A stretch of 44,100 nt of DNA. Origin: an uncultured Gammaproteobacteria bacterium (GTDB taxonomy: Bacteria > Pseudomonadota > Gammaproteobacteria > Pseudomonadales > Ketobacteraceae). Location: contig CAJXZM010000032.1 of assembly GCA_913063125.1 (NCBI GenBank), positions 1 through 44,100 on the forward strand, given 5' to 3'. Within the stretch, counting starts at the first letter, position 1, and each line of letters begins with the position of its first letter. The notes under the pieces were generated by a model. That model was given only the letters and a program-made list of their open reading frames with translations. It had not been told where the DNA came from and made no database searches. This document shows, in pieces, positions 1 through 10,020 of this stretch. The position numbers were made by a program, and so were the translations under genes.

Positions 1-2661
1 GGCCCTGATCATTTGGATGAATTAAGTCAGCTCGCAAAACAGTTTGAAAGTGAACTTCTTCAGCTTGGTATAAAGAAGGTTAATTTTGTTGGGCTTCCTG
101 AAGAAGAAATTGCCATTGAGGTACCATCTACCGCGATCTATGAAACCGGATTATCCTTGCGCAGTATCGCCAGTAACATTCGTCAAAATAGCCAGGATCT
201 ACCCGCAGGTACTGCTACCCGAAATGAAGTTTCCAAACAAATACGAAGTTTAAGCCAGCAGCGTTCTATTATTGGTTTCGAGAACTTGCCGTTAACCACC
301 GATAGTCAGGGACGTTTATTGCGCGTGCGTGATATTGCAACGGTATCAAGACGACCCCAAGCGGATCAGGCATACCTTACATGGAACGGTCAGCCTGCCA
401 TTGAAATGACCATTATGCGTACCGACGCCGAAGACACACTGAAAATTGCTAATACATTAAATCAGTGGATCGAAAGCGCTCAAAAAACACTACCTCAAGG
501 GGTGACGTTACACTCATACAATGAACGTTGGAAAAGTTTAAAAGAACGAATTCAGTTATTAGTAACCAACGGTTCCGGCGGTCTAATACTCGTAGTTGCC
601 ACGCTTTTTCTCTTTTTACGCGCCCGAGTAGCATTTTGGGTAACCGTAGGTATTCCAACATCCTTTCTTGCAACTCTCGCTATTCTGTATTTTATTGGTG
701 GCACCATTAACATGATTAGCTTATTTGCATTAATCATGGCGCTAGGAATTATTGTTGATGATGCCATCGTCGTCGGTGAAGACACTCTGACCCACGTAGA
801 AATGGGTGAAAGTGCATTGTCATCCGCGGTGGGAGGCGCTCAACGCATGCTCGCCCCTGTTATATCATCGTCTCTAACAACCATCGCCGCATTCCTTCCT
901 CTTGCGCTTGTTAGCGGTACCATGGGAAAAATTATTTTTGATATGCCGACAGTGATAATCTGTGTCATTATCGCGTCAATTATTGAATGTTTTATTATTC
1001 TACCCGGGCACCTTCACCACAGCCTAAAAAAACAGAAACCAGAAAACCCCAACAGTATTCGCGCCAAATTCGAAGTCCGTTTTAATCGTTTTCGTGAAGA
1101 AAAAGTACGTCCTATGGTAGAGCTCGCTATTCAATACCGAGGCACAACAATCACCATTGGTATATGTGCATTTATATTGGCGCTATCCCTTTCCGTCACC
1201 GGTCATTTACGTTTTACCTTTTTCCCTACCATCGAAGGAAATGAAATTCGTGCCAACGTAGAATTTCACCCAGGAACCTCAGAAAGCAAGGTTTCCGATT
1301 TTCTGAGCCATCTTGAAAGTACACTATCAACACTCGATGCTGAATATAACAACGACATGGTTAACATTGGCATTACCTTTCATCGCCGTAGCTTTTTTGG
1401 TAGTGGACGTCGAGCTGAAGTTGCCAATGAAAATGGCGCCCTGATTGTCGATTTAAAATTACACCAACGCCCTATTTCGAATGCTGAGTTTATTCGGCAC
1501 TGGAAAGAAAGAATTGTACTACCTGCCGGTGTATCAAAATTTTCTATTAACCAGCGTAAACTAGGTCCTGGCGGGCAAGCCTTAGCATTCAAACTGATTG
1601 GATCTGACCCACTACAGTTAAAGCAAGCCTCTTTAGAGCTTCAACAAGAAATCCGAAAATTTAGCGGCACCAGTAATATTGGTGATGACCTTCCTTTTGG
1701 ACAGGAACAACTTATTTATTCATTGACCCCAACAGGAAGAAGCCTAGGATTAACCACAGAAAACATGGGCAGACAAATACGCTCTGCATTCGATGGCTCT
1801 ATCGCACAAATCTTCCATGAAAAAGACAAAGAGATTGAAGTTCGCGTTAGCCTGCCACAAGCAGAAAAAAATCAAAGCCTCGCGCTTGAACAATTCCCAA
1901 TCGTCACACCAACAGGACAAATCGTACCACTCGCTAACGTTGTACACTTTGAATCACGCCAGGGACTGAACCAATTAAATCACACTGATAAAGAACTTAA
2001 CATTGTCGTTGGAGCAGACGTTGATGAATCCACAGGCAATGCAAATGAAATTTCCGAAGCGTTAAACAAAACGTTTCTACCCTCCCTAAAAGCGCGCTTT
2101 AGTTTAACCATCGATGCTGATGGCCAAGCCGCTGACCAGAAAGAAACCCTTGACGATATGATTATCGGTGTTGGCCTGGGATTAACACTGATTTATATCA
2201 TTCTCGCCTGGGTATTTTCTTCTTATAGCTGGCCACTAGCGGTAATGACTGCAATCCCCTTTGGATTAACAGGCGCTATATTTGGACACTTTCTTCTGGG
2301 TAAAGATTTATCCATGTTTTCACTAATGGGCCTGTTCGGACTATCAGGAATCGTCATCAATGATTCCATTGTGCTGATTACATTTTACGGTCAACTTCGT
2401 AAGGCTGGCATTGATGCACACAAAGCAATCATTGACGCTATTTGCGCTCGTTTTCGTGCCGTTTTATTGACAACGTTAACAACTGTCGCGGGATTATTAC
2501 CCATTTTATTTGAAACATCTCTGCAAGCGCAGTTTTTAATTCCTATGGCTATCTCCATAGTATTCGGCCTCGCCTACGGAACATTCCTAATCTTGTTTTT
2601 TATTCCTGCTTTATTGATGATGATTGAAGGTGGAAAGCGCCGATTGGGGATTCTGTCATAG
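1..2661 (+). CDS. RND efflux pump permease (AcrB/HAE-type), 5'-truncated by window edge
   Basis: This is the inner-membrane, proton-driven subunit of a tripartite RND efflux system. The frame is open from base 1, so the true start lies upstream; 886 codons are visible against roughly 1030 in the family, so about 150 N-terminal residues are missing. The visible part has porter-domain sequence, then a membrane block with the TM4 acidic pair (IIVDDAIVVGED) that carries proton relay in AcrB, a second periplasmic porter domain, and a final block of about five membrane segments ending near the C-terminus. In TM10 the motif is GIVINDSIVL, so the lysine found in classical AcrB is replaced by an Asn-Asp pair; I know this from a separate HAE subgroup. 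Substrate cannot be read from sequence. The adaptor gene would be expected upstream, outside the window. Confidence 0.93.
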   Translation, partial: GPDHLDELSQLAKQFESELLQLGIKKVNFVGLPEEEIAIEVPSTAIYETGLSLRSIASNIRQNSQDLPAGTATRNEVSKQIRSLSQQRSIIGFENLPLTTDSQGRLLRVRDIATVSRRPQADQAYLTWNGQPAIEMTIMRTDAEDTLKIANTLNQWIESAQKTLPQGVTLHSYNERWKSLKERIQLLVTNGSGGLILVVATLFLFLRARVAFWVTVGIPTSFLATLAILYFIGGTINMISLFALIMALGIIVDDAIVVGEDTLTHVEMGESALSSAVGGAQRMLAPVISSSLTTIAAFLPLALVSGTMGKIIFDMPTVIICVIIASIIECFIILPGHLHHSLKKQKPENPNSIRAKFEVRFNRFREEKVRPMVELAIQYRGTTITIGICAFILALSLSVTGHLRFTFFPTIEGNEIRANVEFHPGTSESKVSDFLSHLESTLSTLDAEYNNDMVNIGITFHRRSFFGSGRRAEVANENGALIVDLKLHQRPISNAEFIRHWKERIVLPAGVSKFSINQRKLGPGGQALAFKLIGSDPLQLKQASLELQQEIRKFSGTSNIGDDLPFGQEQLIYSLTPTGRSLGLTTENMGRQIRSAFDGSIAQIFHEKDKEIEVRVSLPQAEKNQSLALEQFPIVTPTGQIVPLANVVHFESRQGLNQLNHTDKELNIVVGADVDESTGNANEISEALNKTFLPSLKARFSLTIDADGQAADQKETLDDMIIGVGLGLTLIYIILAWVFSSYSWPLAVMTAIPFGLTGAIFGHFLLGKDLSMFSLMGLFGLSGIVINDSIVLITFYGQLRKAGIDAHKAIIDAICARFRAVLLTTLTTVAGLLPILFETSLQAQFLIPMAISIVFGLAYGTFLILFFIPALLMMIEGGKRRLGILS

Positions 2662-2704
2662 TTTCTCTATTGACTCTTTGATACACTCTTTTTCACTTTC
2701 AACC

Positions 2705-2748
2705 AGGCCAAAAGGTTAGATGCGGCAAGCAGCATAACAATCTGGCCT
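2705..2748 (+). terminator. Imperfect hairpin after the RND gene
   Basis: The outer arms AGGCCA and TGGCCT are complementary and enclose a second imperfect pairing (GTTAGATGC with GCATAAC). No T-run follows, so it is at best a weak or factor-dependent terminator between the pump gene and the first DUF1631 gene. Confidence 0.25.
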
Positions 2749-2790
2749 AATCATCCACCCTAACAACACCACTAGCTACTTTTCATCATC

Positions 2791-4956
2791 ATGAATAATA
2801 ATAAGGCGCCTCACTCACCCAATAAGTATCGACCAACTGAACGCCGCTCCGACGATGCGGATCGTCTGAATGTATTTTATCGTCTCGAAAGAGACGCAAT
2901 AAAACCATTACTTGTTATGCTTGACGGCCTGTTTGATAGCCTGGACAAAACGTTATTTAATTCTGCAAACAGCGCCAACGACCAGAAAGAACAAAGTTAT
3001 TATTTTTCCTGCATGGAAGAGTTACGCACAAAACGCAATCACTCTCACACACGCTTTCGTCATTATTTAACGCAGAATTTTCGAGTATTAATAAAGTCAG
3101 AAAAACAATTATGGAAGTCATCCATTATTGATTTGTACGGCATCCAAGATTTTGAAATTGAAGTTTCCATTAATAACATTGTGACTCGAACACGTTGCGC
3201 AATACCTGGACCATTACTGTATTTGTTAACACGACTAAACGCGCTACTTCCTGAGGCGAGGGTCATTTCATCAAGCAATCCTTTTGACCCAAAACAAATA
3301 GTCACTGCATTTGTTTTGGCCGTTGCCCCGCTAAAATTTGATACGTCGCTACGCTTACGACTTCTCAATAATTTTGAAAAAACATTACTAGAGACCTTAC
3401 AAGCACAAGTTGATCGTGCAAATACATTGTTGATCAATAAAGGCTATTGCCCTGACATTGATGCAGAAAGCCTTCGCCACACCCGCTTCACCATTCCAGA
3501 ACAAACAACACAGTTGACGTACGAAAACCAAGATACGGTCCATCAGATCACACCGAAAAAAACGCACCTCAATTCGACAAGCAGCCAAACCACAGAAACG
3601 GGTAAAACCACAACACATAAAGAGCCTATCACCGAGACCCATACAACATACACCCTTGTTTCAAAATCAAAACTTTTCCACCTAATTGATTTCATGCAGC
3701 GCTGCCAGTTAAGACACCCGTTATCGCTAAGTGCGCTACAAGCTCAGCCTCTAATTGAGCGACTGCTAACGAATAGTATCGTACGTTACGAACGCCACTC
3801 TCTATCCAATAATGATAAAAATATCATTCGCTTAATGGACAATGCATTTCGTTTTATATATTCCCAAGAACTCCCTCAACCCATGTTGCTCCTAGTGTTA
3901 AAATTACAATTACCACTATTAAAAGTAGCACTGTGTGATAGCCGTTTCTTAACCAATAGAAACCACCCTGCTCGGCAATTGCTCAATGCATTGACAACAA
4001 CAGGTATCAACTGGGAACAAACAAATAGCAACATGCTACACAACGGCATACATTTTATCGTCGAACGGTTATCCAGCGAACTATACGGTGACCCTCGTCT
4101 TTTTCAGCAACTTGCGACACCGCTAATCAACGCGTTGACAACACAATCCGATAAAACAAATAAGCTGGAAATTCGCGTCATCGAAAGCGAACAAGGCAAA
4201 GATAAAACCGAACACGCTCGCCGCCTAGTAAATCAATTACTTGCAGATCGCTTACAGGGAAAGAGGATCCACCCCCATTGCAAAGTATTTCTATTGAAAA
4301 CCTGGAATAAAATACTGTTTCAACAAGTATTAAAACATGGCGAAAGCTCCGATTCTGTGAAAAACAGTCTGTTAATAACACAACACCTTATTCACCTATC
4401 CAGCGGCATGATGACGAACAACACCCCAAGCTTTTCACATTTAATAGGCCCTATTCGAGAAAGGCTTCACGACATCCATGCCAGTCAAAAGCAAATAACT
4501 CAACAATTAAGCCAGCTCCAAGCAGCGGTACAACAAACATCGTCAGAGGCATCTCAAGGCGTATTGGCATACCCAACTGTTGACCAAACATATCAAGAAC
4601 CTACCACCATTGTGGATTTTTTAAGTCAAAAAGACCTTGAGAACCTCGACACCGCACTGTTCAGTGATTTACTTAAGCAAGTAGAGCAACTTACTCCAGG
4701 TACATGGTTTCAGTTTAACTACCCAGGCCAGCCCAAACAGCTATGTAAACTCGCAAGCCAACTAACGCTTTCCAATTCATTATTATTTACCTACGCGAAC
4801 GGTCAAAAAGCAAAAACGGTGAGCCTAGAACAGCTCGCCTCACAACTCTACCGAACAGAAGCCGTTCCTGTCCACAACGGGCCGCTACTCGATAGAGCAT
4901 TGCGCTATGCAACCAATCGACTTCGCTCAGAGATAGCAAGTCAAACAGCTTGCTAG
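2791..4956 (+). CDS. DUF1631 family protein, copy 1
   Basis: A 721-residue soluble protein with no signal peptide or membrane segment. The N-terminal part (about residues 38-95) has the family pattern of a helical pair followed by YYFSCMEELRTKR. The middle is polar and low in conservation (about 240-290 is Thr/Gln/Lys-rich, probably a linker). A helical region follows, with a conserved NHPARQLLNAL segment near 395. The C-terminal 100 residues (TPGTWFQFNYPG, then LFTYANGQKAKTVSLEQLA) look like a small beta-barrel of PilZ type, which would make a nucleotide or c-di-GMP role worth testing; that is inference. The family is often mislabelled thymidine phosphorylase; nothing here supports that. A paralogue follows 174 bp downstream. 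The start ATG has only a weak ribosome site. Confidence 0.85.
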   Translation: MNNNKAPHSPNKYRPTERRSDDADRLNVFYRLERDAIKPLLVMLDGLFDSLDKTLFNSANSANDQKEQSYYFSCMEELRTKRNHSHTRFRHYLTQNFRVLIKSEKQLWKSSIIDLYGIQDFEIEVSINNIVTRTRCAIPGPLLYLLTRLNALLPEARVISSSNPFDPKQIVTAFVLAVAPLKFDTSLRLRLLNNFEKTLLETLQAQVDRANTLLINKGYCPDIDAESLRHTRFTIPEQTTQLTYENQDTVHQITPKKTHLNSTSSQTTETGKTTTHKEPITETHTTYTLVSKSKLFHLIDFMQRCQLRHPLSLSALQAQPLIERLLTNSIVRYERHSLSNNDKNIIRLMDNAFRFIYSQELPQPMLLLVLKLQLPLLKVALCDSRFLTNRNHPARQLLNALTTTGINWEQTNSNMLHNGIHFIVERLSSELYGDPRLFQQLATPLINALTTQSDKTNKLEIRVIESEQGKDKTEHARRLVNQLLADRLQGKRIHPHCKVFLLKTWNKILFQQVLKHGESSDSVKNSLLITQHLIHLSSGMMTNNTPSFSHLIGPIRERLHDIHASQKQITQQLSQLQAAVQQTSSEASQGVLAYPTVDQTYQEPTTIVDFLSQKDLENLDTALFSDLLKQVEQLTPGTWFQFNYPGQPKQLCKLASQLTLSNSLLFTYANGQKAKTVSLEQLASQLYRTEAVPVHNGPLLDRALRYATNRLRSEIASQTAC

Positions 4957-4984
4957 GAGCAAATGTAAAATTATTTGGAATTAC

Positions 4985-5033
4985 GTCACTTATCGCCATT
5001 AAATAAGCCACCGCGATAGTGACACAACGGCCC
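4985..5033 (+). other. Imperfect inverted repeat between the DUF1631 paralogues
   Basis: GTCACTTATCGC and GCGATAGTGAC pair with one bulged base around a 26-nt loop. It lies between the two paralogues and has no T-run, so it is more likely a processing or regulatory hairpin than a strong terminator. Confidence 0.25.
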
Positions 5034-5130
5034 CCATGATAAACTTATAAAACCGTACTTCTTATTTAATAAAACATCTCCTCGCATTACTTCAAACAAA
5101 GAAACTACCGCGCAGGAAAGGAACTCCTTG

Positions 5131-7353
5131 ATGACTTCGGACACACCAGATAACGCTGCTGCCCCCTTTACAACTTCAGGGCAATCTCACAACAGAAAAC
5201 CATCCATTCTCGATAACATCCGGAATAGATCTATTGAGACGCTATCTGCATTGATTTCTACACTCTTCGAACAAATTGATGACACCTTCTTTGAGCTAGC
5301 AGATTCCGCTGTCAACAATAACGAGCAAAATGTCTACTTTGAATCCATGCGTGAAATTCGATTACAACGTAAACACGTGGAACAGTCTTTTTTTGCTAGT
5401 CTGGAACAAGGCTTTCGCAACATTTCTGCATCCACAACAGGCAATACAAGCAACACCACAGATAACGCTCTAGCATTACTCGACAAGGAAGATGTTGAAA
5501 TTGACGTTGCCATCAGCAGCATGGTAAGCCGGGCTCGCCATGATTCTCCTACACTACTGCTACAAATAAACACCCGCTTTAGTGAGTTTCTGAAACCCAA
5601 TAATATTCAAGAAGACAACAACCCTCTTGACCCTCAACAACTGATTCATCATTTTGTTGCAGCTTGTGAGCATTTTCAAATAGATCTTCAATCTCGATTA
5701 ATTTTTTTAAAGCAGTTTGATCGACTCGTATTACGACATTACGAACAAGTACTGCTAGATACTAACCAGATCCTGATCGCTGCCGGGATCCTGCCCAATT
5801 TACGGGCAATCATTCGCCGCACACCATCCCAAATAAAACGAAATAACGAAAAGTTCACCTCAAAAGTAAAAGCAGTACCACAGCAGAAAAACACCAATGA
5901 AGCGATCCATTTTGGTACTAACAACAGGCCAACCCTTCAAAACAACGCCTTTGGTACACTACAAAGCTTACTGACAGCCAATAAAAATTTGCAAGAGTCT
6001 TCCACCTATATTGACAGCCACCTGCCTGTTGCCAATGAACAAGAAGTATTTAGCTTTCTTGACAGCATCCAAGGTACTGCCACAACTTCTTTCACCTCTG
6101 CAGGTGACAACTCCGCCATAGCTGCACTCAATGTTGGCTTGAACCTATCCAACCTCCTAAAACAGCAAAAAGACAATCAACGCAAAATTAATGAAATCGA
6201 CACCGATGTTATTAACATTGTCGATATGATTTTTGAGTTCATTCTCAAACAGAATTTACCTCCTGCAATGGCTTTACTGATTGGTAAGCTGCAAATCCCT
6301 GTATTAAAAGCAGCCATTAAAGATAAAACATTTTTTAATACCAACCAACACCCGGCAAGGCGCCTGTTAAACCTCATTGGTCACGTCTGTTTGGGATGGG
6401 ATCACCACACCACTCCTGAAACCGACAAACTCTATCGGCAAGTTAAAGCCGTTGTTAGCCATACCCTTGAGAATTACTCTGGGGACAATGCAATATTTGA
6501 GCATGCCGAACAGAAACTGCTGAGCCAAGTAAAACTAGAAGAACATCGATCACAGGTAATGGAGAAACGCACCGTTGCTGCTGAAGAAGGTAAAGCAAAA
6601 ACGGAGCAAGCCAAACACCTTATTACTCAACTGGTCAGAGACCGTATTCAGGGTAAAGAGTTGCCCCCTGTGGTTATCGAGTTTCTCAATACACCCTGGC
6701 AAAAATTACTGCTACGTGCGTCATTAAAAGAAGGGAAATCCAGCTACGCATGGCGCAGTACATTACAGGTGGCAGATGATCTAATTTGGAGTGTGCAGCC
6801 ACAGAAAAACGAAGCCGCTCATAAACGTTGGTTAAAAATGATACCCATATTGCTTGGGGACATAAAGACAGGCCTAGAAAGCATTGCCTACAAACCATCT
6901 GATACAGACAAAATGATGTCACATTTATGGAAAATCCATAGCCAAATGCTGACACACAAAGGCCCAGACAACCCACTTCGCACCATTAAAGTTGATTTAA
7001 CCGATCAACAACCTGACCAAACAACCAACACCAAGATTGACGTTAGAAAGTCCGAGCTAAAGCAGGCTGTTATCAATGATTTGTTACATGACGTTTCCTG
7101 CCTCAAAACTGGAACATGGTTTAATTTCATCGAAAGTGACAAAAAAACAACTCGCTGCAAGCTAACGACAAAGATCAGGGCAACTGATTGCTATGTGTTT
7201 GTAAACCGGTTGGGAGCAAAAACAAAACAACTCACCCGAGAAGAACTTGCTATTGCACTGCATGACAAGCACGTTGTCGTACTGAACTCAGGCCCTATCA
7301 TTGACCGAGCCTTAGAAGCCATTACTTCACGGCTAAAATCCGCCCTCCCCTGA
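5131..7353 (+). CDS. DUF1631 family protein, copy 2
   Basis: A 740-residue paralogue of the upstream gene. I place the start at the ATG at 5131 because AAGGA lies nine bases ahead of it; a TTG codon immediately before is also in frame. The same landmarks recur in the same order: the N-terminal YFESMREIRLQRK segment (about residue 70), a Gln/Asn/Thr-rich linker (about 235-300), NQHPARRLLNLIG near 410, a charged helical stretch rich in Glu and Lys (about 465-500), and a C-terminal domain with LKTGTWFNFIES and CYVFVNRLGAKTKQLTREELA, then a last helix with PIIDRALEAITSRL. The family function is unknown. Tandem placement suggests duplication followed by clear divergence, because only the landmarks align easily. 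Confidence 0.86.
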   Translation: MTSDTPDNAAAPFTTSGQSHNRKPSILDNIRNRSIETLSALISTLFEQIDDTFFELADSAVNNNEQNVYFESMREIRLQRKHVEQSFFASLEQGFRNISASTTGNTSNTTDNALALLDKEDVEIDVAISSMVSRARHDSPTLLLQINTRFSEFLKPNNIQEDNNPLDPQQLIHHFVAACEHFQIDLQSRLIFLKQFDRLVLRHYEQVLLDTNQILIAAGILPNLRAIIRRTPSQIKRNNEKFTSKVKAVPQQKNTNEAIHFGTNNRPTLQNNAFGTLQSLLTANKNLQESSTYIDSHLPVANEQEVFSFLDSIQGTATTSFTSAGDNSAIAALNVGLNLSNLLKQQKDNQRKINEIDTDVINIVDMIFEFILKQNLPPAMALLIGKLQIPVLKAAIKDKTFFNTNQHPARRLLNLIGHVCLGWDHHTTPETDKLYRQVKAVVSHTLENYSGDNAIFEHAEQKLLSQVKLEEHRSQVMEKRTVAAEEGKAKTEQAKHLITQLVRDRIQGKELPPVVIEFLNTPWQKLLLRASLKEGKSSYAWRSTLQVADDLIWSVQPQKNEAAHKRWLKMIPILLGDIKTGLESIAYKPSDTDKMMSHLWKIHSQMLTHKGPDNPLRTIKVDLTDQQPDQTTNTKIDVRKSELKQAVINDLLHDVSCLKTGTWFNFIESDKKTTRCKLTTKIRATDCYVFVNRLGAKTKQLTREELAIALHDKHVVVLNSGPIIDRALEAITSRLKSALP

Positions 7354-7413
7354 TCCTCAGCCCTACCTTAAGAGCTTGAAAATTACAAGACTCCCATTGT
7401 GCAAATACCAAGG

Positions 7414-7419
7414 TATAAT
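7414..7419 (+). promoter_or_regulatory. Candidate -10 element for tex
   Basis: A perfect TATAAT sits 60 bp before the tex start, in a 125-bp gap. I see no convincing -35 hexamer at 16-18 bp, so the call rests on the -10 alone. Confidence 0.35.
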
Positions 7420-7478
7420 TTCGCCTCGCATTACCTATGCGCGAACCCCTTTGAGAATCTAGTGCCGAGAACTAAAGC

Positions 7479-9830
7479 ATGACCACAATTTCACAACGTA
7501 TTGCTGCAGAACTAAACGTCAACCAATCCCAGGTACAAGCCACCGTTGATATGCTGGATGAAGGTGCAACCGTGCCCTTTATCGCCCGTTATCGAAAAGA
7601 AGCGACAGGTGGGTTAGACGATACTCAGCTTCGTACACTGGATGAGCGGTTACGCTACCTCAGAGAGCTAGACGATCGTCGCGGAACAATTCTTAAAAGT
7701 ATCTCAGAGCAAGACAAACTTACCGACACCCTGGAAAAAGCCATTCGTGCGGCAGAAACCAAAACCACCCTTGAAGATCTCTATCTTCCTTACAAGGTAA
7801 AGCGTCGAACTAAGGGGCAAATTGCAAAAGAAGCTGGCCTTGAACCTCTGGCGATAAGCTTATTTGAAGACCCTACACAAACACCTGAAGATATTGCTGC
7901 CTCTTACATCACTGCCGACAAAGGTGTCGCTGATACCAAAGCTGCTCTTGATGGTGCTAAATATATCCTGATGGAAAAATTTAGTGAGAATGCTGAGTTA
8001 CTTGGCAAGGCGCGGAAATTTTTAGGCGACAATGGCGACATCAGTGCCAAAGTGGTAGAAGGAAAGGAAGATGCCGGAGCTAAATTCCGTGATTACTTCG
8101 AGCACAACGAGTCATTAAAGAATGCACCCTCACATCGAGCACTGGCCATATTCCGAGGCCGAAACGAGGGCGTATTACAAATAAACATTGGTGTTGAACC
8201 AAACGAAGGCAGCTCTCGCCACCCTTGTGAAGAGATGATCGCTCAACACTTTGATATCAAAGATGAGGGTCGTGCTGCCGACAAATGGTTAAATGAAGTC
8301 GTACGCTGGACCTGGAAAGTGAAGCTACTTGTTCATATGGAGAGTGAGCTTTTAGGCCAACTACGTGAACGCTCTGAAACTGAAGCCATCAATGTATTTG
8401 CCAACAATTTAAACGATTTATTGATGGCTGCACCAGCCGGGCCAAAAGCGACCTTAGGCCTAGACCCTGGTATTCGAACCGGTGTAAAGGTTGCCGTTGT
8501 TGATGCTATTGGCCAATTTGTTGATCATACGACCATTTATCCACACGCACCAAAAAACCAATGGGACCAATCCATTGAAACCTTGGCGGTACTCTGCAAA
8601 AAACACAACGTTGAGCTAATCAGTATCGGCAACGGTACGGCCTCCCGTGAAACAGACAAACTTGCTGCTGATCTTATGAAGCGCTACAGCGACTTACCGC
8701 TAAAGAAGATCACCGTTAACGAAGCAGGAGCATCCATCTATTCTGCATCCGAGTTTGCTGCTAGAGAGTTCCCGAACCTGGATGTATCTATACGCGGGGC
8801 AGTATCCATTGCACGACGCTTACAGGATCCATTAGCCGAGCTCGTGAAAATCGAACCCAAGTCTATCGGTGTAGGCCAATATCAGCACGATGTTAGCCAA
8901 AGCAAACTGGCGCGCAGCCTCGACGCGGTTATCGAAGACTGTGTAAACTCCGTTGGTGTTGATGTTAATACCGCCTCAGAGCCATTGTTAGCCCGAATCT
9001 CTGGCTTAAACAAAACAATTGCAGGCAACATCGTTAACTTCCGGAACAGCAACGGCGCATTCCAAGACAGAACTGACCTCAAAAAAGTCCCCCGTTTAGG
9101 CGCCAAAACCTTTGAACAAGCAGCAGGCTTCTTGCGAATCATGGACGGTAATAATGCACTTGATCGCTCTAGCGTCCACCCGGAAGCCTACCCGCTCGTC
9201 AAAAACATTGCTGACAAAAACAACCGCAATGTAAACCAAATGGTAGGTGAAGCCGGATTCCTTTCAAGCCTGACCGCTGCCGACTACACCAATGACACCT
9301 TTGGGCTACCAACGGTAACCGATATTATTTCTGAACTGGAAAAACCCGGTCGTGACCCTCGCCCTGAATTTAAAACAGCTGAATTCAAAGAGGGTGTTGA
9401 AGAAATGAAGGACCTTGAGCCTGGAATGATTTTAGAAGGTTCTGTCACCAATGTAACCAATTTTGGTGCGTTTGTAGATGTCGGCGTTCATCAGGACGGG
9501 CTAGTTCATATATCGGTACTCTCTAATCAATTTGTAAAAGACCCCCGAGAAGTGGTTAAAGCCGGAGATATCGTACAAGTTAAAGTTGTTGAGGTGGACC
9601 TACCCCGAAAGCGTATCGCTCTTTCAATGCGCTTAAACGATCAGGCAGGGGAAAAAGTCACAGGTGGCGCCGAGCCTAGGCGTAAAGGATCTGGACGAAA
9701 AGGCAATAACGCTTCTAGAACAAACGCCTCATCCAACAGTAATCGAAGTAAATCCAAAGAGTTGCCAGCAGGGAAAACCGGTACATTTGCAGACCTATTT
9801 GCTAATGCGAACAAGTTAAACTCAAAGTAG
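7479..9830 (+). CDS. tex: Tex-type transcription accessory protein (S1 RNA-binding)
   Basis: Tex is a cytoplasmic nucleic-acid-binding protein linked to transcription and stress tolerance. At 783 residues it has the usual family length and starts with the conserved [14 protein letters not shown]. Visible parts in order are the helical N-terminal domain with [16 protein letters not shown] (about 30-50), the YqgF/RNase H-like domain beginning [14 protein letters not shown] (about 325), helix-hairpin-helix segments (about 490-560, including [14 protein letters not shown]), and an S1 domain (about 645-720; [20 protein letters not shown] through KRIALSMRL). The C-terminal tail is Arg/Lys/Ser/Asn-rich and probably disordered. 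In P. aeruginosa, tex lies close to gshA, as here. The gene appears intact. Confidence 0.97.
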   Translation: MTTISQRIAAELNVNQSQVQATVDMLDEGATVPFIARYRKEATGGLDDTQLRTLDERLRYLRELDDRRGTILKSISEQDKLTDTLEKAIRAAETKTTLEDLYLPYKVKRRTKGQIAKEAGLEPLAISLFEDPTQTPEDIAASYITADKGVADTKAALDGAKYILMEKFSENAELLGKARKFLGDNGDISAKVVEGKEDAGAKFRDYFEHNESLKNAPSHRALAIFRGRNEGVLQINIGVEPNEGSSRHPCEEMIAQHFDIKDEGRAADKWLNEVVRWTWKVKLLVHMESELLGQLRERSETEAINVFANNLNDLLMAAPAGPKATLGLDPGIRTGVKVAVVDAIGQFVDHTTIYPHAPKNQWDQSIETLAVLCKKHNVELISIGNGTASRETDKLAADLMKRYSDLPLKKITVNEAGASIYSASEFAAREFPNLDVSIRGAVSIARRLQDPLAELVKIEPKSIGVGQYQHDVSQSKLARSLDAVIEDCVNSVGVDVNTASEPLLARISGLNKTIAGNIVNFRNSNGAFQDRTDLKKVPRLGAKTFEQAAGFLRIMDGNNALDRSSVHPEAYPLVKNIADKNNRNVNQMVGEAGFLSSLTAADYTNDTFGLPTVTDIISELEKPGRDPRPEFKTAEFKEGVEEMKDLEPGMILEGSVTNVTNFGAFVDVGVHQDGLVHISVLSNQFVKDPREVVKAGDIVQVKVVEVDLPRKRIALSMRLNDQAGEKVTGGAEPRRKGSGRKGNNASRTNASSNSNRSKSKELPAGKTGTFADLFANANKLNSK

Positions 9831-9850
9831 ACCCTGGAAACGAACAACAA

Positions 9851-9875
9851 GCTCTGCATTTCCCGAATGCAGAGC
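9851..9875 (+). terminator. Perfect 10-bp hairpin after tex
   Basis: GCTCTGCATT, loop TCCCG, AATGCAGAGC. It is followed by CCCCTT rather than a clear T-run, so termination is probable but not certain. Confidence 0.5.
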
Positions 9876-9912
9876 CCCCTTAAGATGAGGTAGATCGTTC
9901 CAGCAGTAAAAC

Positions 9913-9940
9913 GGGCTCTTTCATTGAGCCCATTTATTTA
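9913..9940 (+). terminator. Second hairpin between tex and gshA
   Basis: GGGCTC and GAGCCC pair around a 7-nt loop and are followed by ATTTATTTA. With the preceding hairpin it probably isolates gshA from tex transcription. Confidence 0.5.
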
Positions 9941-10020
9941 TCTGTCAGGTTCACGCATAATCATCTATTCCAAGAGCTTTCCAACCAATGGTGAGTTCAT
10001 AGATAATTAAGGACTGTTCC

